Shown: positions 56,518 to 64,000 of the stretch, one piece after another
How the letters are laid out: each line of letters opens with the position of its first letter
Numbering within the stretch: the stretch's first letter is position 1
NCBI RefSeq assembly: GCF_007828215.1
Contig: NZ_VIUE01000005.1
Coordinates: forward strand, 186,001-250,000
DNA from: Pseudomonas sp. SJZ074
GTDB lineage: Bacteria; Pseudomonadota; Gammaproteobacteria; Pseudomonadales; Pseudomonadaceae
Length of the DNA stretch: 64,000 nucleotides
Direction of reading: 5' to 3'
Translations under genes and position numbers: made by a program
Notes under the pieces: generated by a model
What the model was told of the DNA's origin: nothing
The model's database searches: none
Seen by the model: only the letters and a program-made list of their open reading frames with translations

Positions 56518-57669
56518 CTACCGCCCGCCCATGATCGCGATGTAATCCTGGGTCCAGCGGCTGTACGGCACGAACTTGCCGCCCTCGGCCTGTGGGGTTT
56601 TCCAGAAGGCGATCTTGTCGAACTGGTCGAAGCCGTTGGTCTTGCACCCTTCGGCCCCCAGCAGCTCGCTGCCCTGGCACGCCGCAGGCACTGCCGGCAA
56701 GGAGCCGAACCAGGCAGCCACGTCACCCTGGACCTTCGGTTGCAGCGACCAGTCCATCCATTTGTAGGCACAGTTGGGGTGCTTGGCCTCGGCGTGGAGC
56801 ATGGTGGTGTCGGCCCAGCCGGTGGCGCCCTCCTTCGGAATGGTCGAGGCGATCGGTTGTTTTTCGTTGATCAGGCCGTTGACCTGGTACGGCCAGGCGC
56901 CGGACGCCACCACGCCTTCGTTCTTGAAATCACTCATCTGCACGGTGGTGTCATGCCAGTAGCGGTGTATCAACGGTTGCTGGGCCCGCAGCAGCTCCAG
57001 CACGGCTTTGTACTGGGTTTCGTCGAGTTGATACGGATCCTTGATGCCCAGCTCGGGCCTGGCCGTCTTGAGGTACAACGCCGCATCGGCGATGTAGATC
57101 GGCCCGTCGTAGGCCTGCACGCGCCCCTTGTTCGGCTTGCCATCGGGCAGGCTCTGGGCACTGAACAACACGCTCCAACTGGTGGGCGCCTGCTTGAACA
57201 CGTCGGTGTTGTACATCAGCACGTTCGGCCCCCACTGATACGGCGTGCCGTAGGTCTGCTGGTTGACCACGTACCACGGCGCGTCCTTGAGGCGCGGATC
57301 GAGGTTCTTCCAGTTGGGGATCAACGCGGTATTGATCGGCTGCACCCGCTTGCCGGCGATCAGTCGCAACGAAGCATCGCCCGAGGCAGTGACCAGGTCG
57401 TAGCCACCTTTGCTCATCAGGCTGACCATCTCGTCGGAGGTCGCGGCGGTTTTCACGTTGACCTTGCAACCGGTTTCCTTCTCGAAACCGGTCACCCAAT
57501 CGTAGGCCTTGTCGCTTTCGCCCCGCTCGATGTAACCCGGCCAGGCGACAATATCCAGCTGGCCTTCGCCCGCGCCGACGGTCTTTAGCGGTTCGGCGGC
57601 CTGGACGCTGACGCTGGTCAGCAGCGCCAGGGTGATTGCACTGAGCAATACGGTGTTGTGCGCGTACAT
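56518..57669 (-). CDS. ydcS: Polyamine-type ABC transporter substrate-binding protein (YdcS-like)
   Basis: 383 aa, secreted (signal residues 1-24, cut after VQA). The PotD/YdcS-type fold has LDIVAWPGYIERGE, GYDLVTASGDASLRLIAGKR and YGTPYQWGPNVLMYNTDVF, with cysteines near residues 68, 304, 335 and 347. It heads the transporter genes, and probably binds putrescine, GABA or related amines; the ligand is inferred from the neighbours. Confidence 0.88.
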   Translation of the reverse strand: MYAHNTVLLSAITLALLTSVSVQAAEPLKTVGAGEGQLDIVAWPGYIERGESDKAYDWVTGFEKETGCKVNVKTAATSDEMVSLMSKGGYDLVTASGDASLRLIAGKRVQPINTALIPNWKNLDPRLKDAPWYVVNQQTYGTPYQWGPNVLMYNTDVFKQAPTSWSVLFSAQSLPDGKPNKGRVQAYDGPIYIADAALYLKTARPELGIKDPYQLDETQYKAVLELLRAQQPLIHRYWHDTTVQMSDFKNEGVVASGAWPYQVNGLINEKQPIASTIPKEGATGWADTTMLHAEAKHPNCAYKWMDWSLQPKVQGDVAAWFGSLPAVPAACQGSELLGAEGCKTNGFDQFDKIAFWKTPQAEGGKFVPYSRWTQDYIAIMGGR

Positions 57670-57756
57670 GGGAATCCCTCTTGCTTTAATTATGGTCGGG
57701 GCAGTGTTTTCAACGGGTGAAGCGCCATGGATGGCCTGTTATCAGCGTAGTGCTGT

Positions 57757-59214
57757 TTATAAATGCTGGCCGTGGCGGGCCATGATGTGACGCACCACGC
57801 TGTAGTCCTGGAGCGAGTCGCTGGAGAGGTCTTTGCCATAACCCGAGCGCTTGAGGCCGCCGTGGGGCATTTCGCTGACCAGCATGAAGTGACTGTTGAT
57901 CCAGGTGCAGCCGTATTGCAGGCGCGCCGCCACCTGCATCGCCTTGTCCAGGTTCTGGGTCCATACCGAGGACGCCAGGCCGTATTCGGAATCGTTGGCC
58001 CAATCCATCGCCTGGCTGAGTTCGTCGAAGCGGGTCACGGTGACCACCGGGCCGAACACTTCTCTCTGGACGATTTCATCGCTTTGCTTGCAGCCGGCCA
58101 GCAAAGTCGGTTGGTAATAGAAGCCGGCACCGGAATGCACCGCCGCGCCGGTGATGCGCTCGATGTGCGGCTGGCCGAGGGCGCGTTCGACGAAACTGGC
58201 GACGCGGTCGCGTTGGCGAATGCTGATCAACGGGCCGATTTCGTTGTCGGCGTCGCGTTTTCCGGCAAAGCGCAGGCTGCTGACCGCCGCGCCGAGTTCG
58301 GTCACCAGCCGGTCGTGAATGGCGCCCTGGGCGTAGATCCGGCAGGCCGCGGTGCAGTCCTGCCCGGCGTTGTAATACCCGTAGGTGCGCACACCATCGA
58401 CCACCGCGTGGATGTCGGCATCGTCGCAGACGATCACGGGGGCCTTGCCACCCAGCTCCAGGTGCGTGCGCTTGAGGGTTTTCGCCGCGGCCTGAAGGAT
58501 TTTCTGGCCGGTGACGATATCGCCGGTCAGCGAGACCATGCGCACCTTGGGATGGCTGACCAGATGGCTGCCGACCCCTTCGCCGCCTCCGCAGATGACG
58601 TTGATGACACCCCGGGGCAGGATCTCGGCCAGCAGTGGCGCCAGGGCGAGGATGGACAGCGGCGTATGTTCCGAGGGCTTGAACACCAGGGTATTGCCGG
58701 CGGCCAGGGCTGGGGCGATTTTCCAGGCGGCCATCATGATCGGGTAATTCCATGGGGCGATGGACGCGACCACGCCGATGGGGTCGCGGCGGACCATGCT
58801 GGTGTAGCCGGGCAGGTACTCACCGCAGAGCTGGCCGGTCTGGCAGCGTACGGCGCCGGCGAAGAAACGGAACACATCCACTGTGGCGCTGAGGTCGTCC
58901 TGTCGCGCCAGGTGCAGTGGCTTGCCGCAGTTCAGCGATTCGAGGCGGGCCAGGTGATCGGCATGCTTTTCGATGGCGCCAGCGATCTCCAGAAGCAGGT
59001 TCGAGCGTTGTTGCGGGGTGGTGCGCGACCATCCGTCGAAGGCGTGGTGGGCGGCCAGGATCGCTGCCTCGACCTGTTCGATGCTGGCCTCGGCGATAGA
59101 GACCAGGACCTCGCCGGTGGCCGGGTTGAGGATCGGCTCGACAAAACCCTCGCCGGAAACGAGCTCCCCATCGATCAGCAACGCGGTGCACAGTGGAGTT
59201 TGCGTGCCAGCCAT
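57757..59214 (-). CDS. Aldehyde dehydrogenase, gamma-aminobutyraldehyde type (PatD-like), paralogue 2
   Basis: 485 aa. [13 protein letters not shown], the catalytic Glu in [10 protein letters not shown] and Cys in [11 protein letters not shown] are intact. It is clearly homologous along its length to paralogue 1, including the C-terminal [23 protein letters not shown]. The ATG at 59214 ([12 protein letters not shown]) is chosen; the SD is weak. It lies between the LysR gene and ydcS, so each end of the transporter carries an aldehyde dehydrogenase. Confidence 0.88.
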   Translation of the reverse strand: MAGTQTPLCTALLIDGELVSGEGFVEPILNPATGEVLVSIAEASIEQVEAAILAAHHAFDGWSRTTPQQRSNLLLEIAGAIEKHADHLARLESLNCGKPLHLARQDDLSATVDVFRFFAGAVRCQTGQLCGEYLPGYTSMVRRDPIGVVASIAPWNYPIMMAAWKIAPALAAGNTLVFKPSEHTPLSILALAPLLAEILPRGVINVICGGGEGVGSHLVSHPKVRMVSLTGDIVTGQKILQAAAKTLKRTHLELGGKAPVIVCDDADIHAVVDGVRTYGYYNAGQDCTAACRIYAQGAIHDRLVTELGAAVSSLRFAGKRDADNEIGPLISIRQRDRVASFVERALGQPHIERITGAAVHSGAGFYYQPTLLAGCKQSDEIVQREVFGPVVTVTRFDELSQAMDWANDSEYGLASSVWTQNLDKAMQVAARLQYGCTWINSHFMLVSEMPHGGLKRSGYGKDLSSDSLQDYSVVRHIMARHGQHL

Positions 59215-59310
59215 GTTTGATTTTCTCTTTTTGAATGGCCCGGAGGATGCAGCAAGACTAGTGCGGAGCCGGTGGGCCGACAAATTCTAAATACTCAAGT
59301 CTGCATTCGA

Positions 59311-60225
59311 TTAAATAGATGGCTTGCGCCCGCCGTGGGGTTGTTCCCGGGCGACGGTCAGGAATGGATCGACCAGCGCCGGTCGTGACGTGCCGCGGCG
59401 CCAGGCCAGCCCGACGTCGAGGGTCTGGTTGAGGTCGGCGATCGGGCGCGCTTCGATGATGTCGCCCTCCAGGGACCAGGGGCGGTACGTCATGTCCGGT
59501 TGGATCGACATCCCCAGTCCCGCCGCCACCAGGCTACGCACCGCCTCGGTAGAGGCGGTGCGTAGCGTGATCTTCGGTTGCAGGCCGGCACCGCGCCACA
59601 GGCGCTGGGCGTTGCGCTCCATCTCATCGACGTTCAGTTGGATCAACGGTTCGCAAGCGACATCCGCCAGACTGATACTGTCGTGTTCCAGCAGTGGATG
59701 CTGGGCCGGCAGCCATAAGCGGTGCGGGGAATGGGTCAGTACTTCGGTCTGCAAGGCATGGCGATCTTCGAGGTTGGAAAGGATGAGCACGCCGACATCG
59801 ATTTCACCGCTGACCAGCAGATGCTCGATATAAGGTCGCTCGTCTTCCATCACGCGGATCACCACATTCGGGTAGGCGCGCTGGAAGCGGGTCAACAGGT
59901 CCGCCAGGTAGTAGCCGGCGACCAGGCTGGTGACCCCGACGGTCAGATGGCCGGCCACCTGGTCGGTACTTTGCTGCAGGCTGCGCTTGGCGTTATCGAC
60001 AGTGGCGAGGATCAGGTGGGCCTGGCGCAGGAACTGATGGCCTTGATGGGTCAGGGTCATGCCCTTGGCATGGCGGTTGAACAGACTGACACCGATCTCC
60101 TGCTCCAGTTGCTGGATGGCCAGGGTCAGGGTGGATTGGGAAATGAACGCGGCTTGCGCGGCGGCGGAAATCGAGCCGGTCTCGGCTACAGCGATGAAAT
60201 GACGGATCTGACGCAGGGTCATCAT
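59311..60225 (-). CDS. LysR-family transcriptional regulator
   Basis: 304 aa. The N-terminal winged HTH (LRQIRHFIAVAETGSISAAA, FISQSTLTLAIQQLE) and the C-terminal type 2 periplasmic-binding-like effector domain are present. It is on the same strand and just upstream of paralogue 2, with a 96-bp gap, and so probably controls the polyamine-type locus, but same-strand arrangement is less typical than divergence. The coinducer is unknown. Confidence 0.88.
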   Translation of the reverse strand: MMTLRQIRHFIAVAETGSISAAAQAAFISQSTLTLAIQQLEQEIGVSLFNRHAKGMTLTHQGHQFLRQAHLILATVDNAKRSLQQSTDQVAGHLTVGVTSLVAGYYLADLLTRFQRAYPNVVIRVMEDERPYIEHLLVSGEIDVGVLILSNLEDRHALQTEVLTHSPHRLWLPAQHPLLEHDSISLADVACEPLIQLNVDEMERNAQRLWRGAGLQPKITLRTASTEAVRSLVAAGLGMSIQPDMTYRPWSLEGDIIEARPIADLNQTLDVGLAWRRGTSRPALVDPFLTVAREQPHGGRKPSI

Positions 60226-60413
60226 GGGCGAATACCCGGTGGGCTGTTTTTATCGATGTTCTGCAGTCTATATCGTTTTTCCTGAAGGAGAGTGGAAGCG
60301 CTCGAAGAGATGAGCAACATCTCGAAGCAATCTCGCCCCACGACGCCGGGCACTTTCGATTTAGGCTGATGGCCTTGCTCATCCGGTTACCCGAACATAG
60401 GGAGGCAACGAAA

Positions 60414-61133
60414 ATGAATACCCGTGGATTGCTCGATCAGCTGCTCAAGTCCGGCCAGGACCTTTTGCAGAACAAGGCGGGCGGCGCGCAGAACAAGCCG
60501 GCCGGTGGGCTTGGCGACCTGCTGGGCGGCAAGGCCGGGGCGGGCGGGCTTGGCGGCCTGCTCTCCGGTGCCGGCGGCGGAGCATTGGCGGCGGGCGCCA
60601 TGGGCTTGCTGCTGGGCAACAAGAGAATCCGCAAGACCGGCGGCAAGGTCGCGCTCTACGGCGGTCTCGCCGCGCTGGGTGTAATCGCCTACAAGGCCTA
60701 TGGCAACTGGCAGGCCCAGCAGGGCCGCGCGCCGCAAACGGAGCCCCAGACCCTGGACCGCGTCCCTGCGGCGCAGGTCGAGCAGCACAGCCAGGCCATC
60801 CTCAAGGCGTTGGTCGCGGCGGCCAAGGCCGACGGTCATGTGGATGAGCGTGAGCGGCAATTGATCGAAGGCGAATTCACCAGGCTCGACAACGACCAGG
60901 AGCTGCGGCACTGGCTGCATGCCGAGCTCAACAAGCCCTTGGACCCCACCGATGTCGCCCGCGCCGCTGGCACCCCGGAAATGGCCGCGGAAATGTACAT
61001 CGCCAGCGTGATGCTGGTGGACGAGGAAAACTTCATGGAAAAGTCCTACCTCGATGAACTGGCGCGGCAACTCAAGCTGGAGCCGGGATTGAAGGTCGAG
61101 CTGGAGAATCAGGTGCGGCAGGCGTCGGCGTGA
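60414..61133 (+). CDS. yebE: DUF533 / YebE-like protein with TerB-fold
   Basis: 239 aa. A Gly-rich N-terminal segment (GGLGDLLGGKAGAGG), a hydrophobic segment (about residues 60-85, LAAGAMGLLLG and YGGLAALGVIAYKA) and a C-terminal helical TerB-like domain (LVAAAKADGHVDERERQLIEGEF). Probably an inner-membrane protein of envelope stress regulons; role unclear. A GGGAGG site precedes the ATG at 60414. Confidence 0.85.
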   Translation: MNTRGLLDQLLKSGQDLLQNKAGGAQNKPAGGLGDLLGGKAGAGGLGGLLSGAGGGALAAGAMGLLLGNKRIRKTGGKVALYGGLAALGVIAYKAYGNWQAQQGRAPQTEPQTLDRVPAAQVEQHSQAILKALVAAAKADGHVDERERQLIEGEFTRLDNDQELRHWLHAELNKPLDPTDVARAAGTPEMAAEMYIASVMLVDEENFMEKSYLDELARQLKLEPGLKVELENQVRQASA

Positions 61134-61430
61134 ACGTTGCAGCGAGACCTCGGGCCTTGTTGTAGGAGCTGGCGAAGGCTCGGGCCGCGTTCGGACGATC
61201 TTTTGATCTTTCGCTTGAGATTAAAGTGTCAGTGGGAAGATCGCAGCCCTTACGCAGCCCGGCGGTGCTACGGGGCGTCACACCCCTTGCAACAAGGTTC
61301 GGTGTTGAGCCCGGTGGTTGATTCAATCTGAACCTCATTACCCCCTCAAGCCGCCAGGCGGGCTGCCGCTGGCGCTTGATTACGTTATACTCGCCGGCTT
61401 TCAAAAGTTCGCCAATGAGTGCTGCCCGTC
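61134..61430 (+). other. Intergenic region yebE-prfB with a degenerate repeat
   Basis: It contains a repeat remnant (annotated separately) and AT-rich sequence near 61380-61395 (TATACT) that could be the prfB promoter -10. No gene is supported. Confidence 0.4.
61160..61275. repeat. Degenerate GTAGGAGCTGGCGAAGGCT-type Pseudomonas repeat
   Basis: Starts TGTAGGAGCTGGCGAAGGCT, continues CGATCTTTTGATCTTTCGC and later has AGATCGCAGCC, the complementary end. It resembles a second common pseudomonad intergenic hairpin repeat, here eroded. Confidence 0.5.
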
Positions 61431-62526
61431 ATGGAAATCAACCCGATCCTGAACACCATCAAGGACCTGTCCGAGCGCTCCGAAACTATTCGGGGGTATC
61501 TTTGACTACGATCAAAAGCATGAGCGTCTGACCGAGGTCAACCGCGAGCTTGAAGATCCGAGTGTCTGGAACAAACCTGAGTACGCCCAGGAGCTGGGCC
61601 GTGAGCGCTCTGCGCTGGCACAGATCGTCGAAACCCTGGACGAATTGTCCAGTGGCCTGGCCGATTGCCGCGACCTGCTGGACATGGCTGTCGAAGAAAA
61701 CGACGAAGGCGCGGTCGGTGACGTGGTCGCCGAGCTGACACGCCTGGACGAGGCCCTGGCCAAGCTGGAGTTCCGCCGCATGTTCAGCGGCGAGATGGAC
61801 ATGAACAACGCCTACCTGGACATCCAGGCCGGTTCTGGTGGCACCGAAGCCCAGGACTGGGCCAACATCCTGCTGCGCATGTACCTGCGCTGGGCCGACA
61901 AACGTGGCTTCGACGCGACCATCATGGAGCTGTCGGCCGGCGAAGTCGCCGGGATCAAGGGCGCCACCGTGCACATCAAGGGTGAATACGCCTTTGGCTG
62001 GCTGCGTACCGAGATCGGTGTGCATCGTCTGGTGCGCAAGAGCCCGTTCGACTCCGGCAACCGTCGCCACACCTCGTTCTCGGCGGTGTTCGTTTCCCCC
62101 GAGATCGACGACAAGGTGGAAATCGAGATCAACCCGGCAGACCTGCGCATCGACACCTACCGCTCCTCGGGCGCCGGTGGTCAGCACGTCAACACCACCG
62201 ACTCGGCGGTACGGATCACCCACGTACCGACCAACACCGTGGTCAGTTGCCAGAACGAACGGTCCCAGCACGCCAACAAAGACACCGCGATGAAAATGCT
62301 TCGGGCCCGCTTGTACGAGCAGGAGATCCAGAAGCGCAACGCGGCGTCCCAGGCCCTGGAAGACAGCAAGTCCGACATCGGTTGGGGTCACCAGATCCGT
62401 TCCTATGTGCTCGATGCCTCGCGCATCAAGGACCTGCGCACCAACATCGAACGCAGTGACTGCGACAAGGTGCTGGACGGCGACATCGACGAATATCTGG
62501 AAGCGAGCCTCAAACAAGGGCTGTAA
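61431..62526 (+). CDS. prfB: Peptide chain release factor 2, with programmed +1 frameshift
   Basis: Terminates at UGA and UAA. Translation from the ATG at 61431 meets an in-frame UGA at codon 25 (61503-61505), in CGGGGGTATCTTTGAC. The GGGGG acts as an internal anti-Shine-Dalgarno pairing and CTT is the slippage codon; the +1 frame continues from 61504 to the stop at 62526, giving 364 aa. The catalytic GGQ (GAGGQHVN) and the SPF codon-recognition motif (KSPFDSG) are intact. This is the classical self-regulatory frameshift, sensing RF2 level, not a pseudogene. lysS follows, as usual. Confidence 0.95.
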
Positions 62527-62634
62527 CGCGACACCCATGCGGCAGGCGGGCACGCTTTTGCGAAAGCGCGGCCCGTCGGCAAACTCTGGCCCCGGAGCCA
62601 GGGGCAACGAACCTGTGATGGAATCCTTAAAGAC

Positions 62635-64000
62635 ATGAGCGACCTAGAACTCGACCCGCAAGCCCTGCAACAGGAAGAAAACTCCCTGATCGCCCTGCGC
62701 AAGGAAAAGCTTGCTGCCGAGCGCAACAAGGGCCAGGCCTTCCCCAACGACTTCCGCCGCGACGCCTACTGCGACGCCCTGCAGAAGAAGTACGCGGACA
62801 AGACCAAGGAAGAGCTGGCCGAGGCGGCGATTCCAGTCAAGGTGGCCGGTCGTATCATGCTCGACCGTGGTTCGTTCCTGGTGATCCAGGACATGACCGG
62901 TCGCATCCAGGTCTACGTCAACCGCAAGACCCTGCCGGAAGAAACCCTGGCCGCCGTCAAGACCTGGGACCTGGGCGACATCATTGCCGCCGAAGGCACC
63001 CTGGCCCGTTCCGGCAAGGGTGACTTGTACGTCGAAATGACCAGCGTGCGCCTGCTGACCAAATCCCTGCGCCCGTTGCCGGACAAGCATCACGGCCTGA
63101 CCGACACCGAGCAGCGCTACCGCCAGCGCTACGTCGACCTGATCGTCAACGAAGACGTGCGCCAGACGTTCCGCGTGCGCTCCCAAGTGATCGCCCACAT
63201 CCGCAGCTTCCTGATGAAGCGTGACTTCCTGGAAGTCGAGACGCCGATGCTGCAGACCATTCCCGGCGGCGCGGCGGCCAAGCCGTTCGAAACCCACCAC
63301 AACGCCCTGGACATGGAAATGTTCCTGCGCATCGCGCCGGAGCTGTACCTCAAGCGGCTGGTGGTCGGCGGGTTTGAAAAAGTCTTCGAGATCAACCGCA
63401 ACTTCCGTAACGAAGGCGTTTCGACCCGGCACAACCCCGAGTTCACCATGCTCGAGTTCTACCAGGCCTACGCCGACTACGAAGACAACATGGACCTGAC
63501 CGAGGAGCTGTTCCGCGAGCTGGCGCAGCTTGTTCTCGGGACTACCAACGTGCCGTACGGCGACAAGGTGTTCCACTTCGGTGAGCCGTTCGCTCGCCTG
63601 TCGGTGTTCGATTCGATCCTCAAATACAACCCTGAAATCACCGCCGATGACCTCAACGACATCGACAAGGCCCGCGCCATCGCCAAGAAGGCCGGTGCCA
63701 AGGTGCTCGGCTTCGAAGGCCTGGGCAAGTTGCAGGTGATGATTTTCGAAGAGCTGGTGGAGCACAAGCTGGAGCAGCCGCACTTCATTACCCAATACCC
63801 GTTCGAAGTGTCGCCGCTGGCTCGCCGCAACGACGATAACCCGAACGTGACCGACCGCTTCGAGTTGTTCATCGGCGGCCGCGAAATCGCCAACGCCTAC
63901 TCCGAGCTCAATGACGCCGAGGACCAGGCCGAGCGCTTCATGGCCCAGGTGGCCGACAAGGACGCCGGCGACGACGAAGCCATGCACTACGACGCCGATT
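62635..64000 (+). CDS. lysS: Lysyl-tRNA synthetase LysS (3' end beyond the window)
   Basis: Class II synthetase. It starts [18 protein letters not shown] at 62635 and runs open to the window end, about 455 of the usual 500 residues. The OB-fold ([18 protein letters not shown]) and motif 2 ([21 protein letters not shown]) are visible, with Asn/Arg in the usual spots; [15 protein letters not shown] is the pre-motif 3 region. No stop is present, so it is truncated by the window, not broken. It lies 108 bp after prfB. Confidence 0.95.
   Translation, partial: MSDLELDPQALQQEENSLIALRKEKLAAERNKGQAFPNDFRRDAYCDALQKKYADKTKEELAEAAIPVKVAGRIMLDRGSFLVIQDMTGRIQVYVNRKTLPEETLAAVKTWDLGDIIAAEGTLARSGKGDLYVEMTSVRLLTKSLRPLPDKHHGLTDTEQRYRQRYVDLIVNEDVRQTFRVRSQVIAHIRSFLMKRDFLEVETPMLQTIPGGAAAKPFETHHNALDMEMFLRIAPELYLKRLVVGGFEKVFEINRNFRNEGVSTRHNPEFTMLEFYQAYADYEDNMDLTEELFRELAQLVLGTTNVPYGDKVFHFGEPFARLSVFDSILKYNPEITADDLNDIDKARAIAKKAGAKVLGFEGLGKLQVMIFEELVEHKLEQPHFITQYPFEVSPLARRNDDNPNVTDRFELFIGGREIANAYSELNDAEDQAERFMAQVADKDAGDDEAMHYDAD

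Noticed and set aside
61431..62526. prfB considered a frameshifted pseudogene
   Set aside because: The in-frame UGA sits in the conserved programmed frameshift site; the remaining coding sequence is intact.
62644..63987. 447-aa minus-strand ORF at the right end
   Set aside because: It is the antisense of lysS, whose class II motifs read clearly on the plus strand.

Overview
The window is chromosomal DNA from a Pseudomonas of the P. fluorescens-type lineage. Supporting signs are the high GC, the gene orders bamB-der, guaBA, rpsP-rimM-trmD-rplS, xerD-dsbC-hom-thrC and prfB-lysS, a cumA-tadA pair, a DUF3509 gene, and nine inverted pairs of the Pseudomonas-type REP sequence (core GAGCGGGCTTGCTCGCGA or GAGCGAGCCTGCTCGCGA) between genes. 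No rRNA, tRNA or CRISPR array was found. Most long antisense ORFs are GC-driven shadows of real genes.

Layout. 1-14.9 kb is core: BamB, Der, a methionine-type aminotransferase with an omega-amidase, LeuA preceded by a Leu-rich leader peptide, an M23 peptidase, XseA, a TauE-like permease, GuaB and GuaA. 14.9-21.2 kb is an accessory block between guaA and cumA-tadA. It holds a TetR regulator divergent from a CPYC flavoprotein and a SAM methyltransferase, a decayed membrane-protein gene, a 905-aa SF1 helicase with a C-terminal Vsr/DUF2726-like nuclease domain, and a 144-bp MITE-like element whose terminal repeat contains the helicase stop codon. 21.3-33 kb holds CumA, TadA, CmoAB, an omptin-family outer-membrane protease beside a chagasin-type inhibitor lipoprotein, a Lon/AsrA-like protease, an MFS transporter, a CNNM/CorC protein and YpjD. 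33-43 kb is core: Ffh, the S16 operon, XerD, DsbC, Hom and ThrC, followed by a BvgS-like sensor that has no kinase domain. 43-51 kb carries DUF3509, a CoA-transferase, YaeQ, RecJ, an OYE-family reductase and OpgD. 51.1-60.2 kb carries a ParDE-like toxin-antitoxin pair and a polyamine/GABA-type locus: a YdcSTUV ABC transporter bracketed by two aldehyde dehydrogenase paralogues and headed by a LysR regulator. 60.4-64 kb has YebE, PrfB (with its programmed +1 frameshift) and the start of LysS, cut by the window end.

The genes most worth follow-up are the orphan helicase-nuclease (a candidate single-gene defence system), the TetR/flavoprotein/methyltransferase module (a candidate dithiol or xenobiotic resistance cassette) and the omptin.
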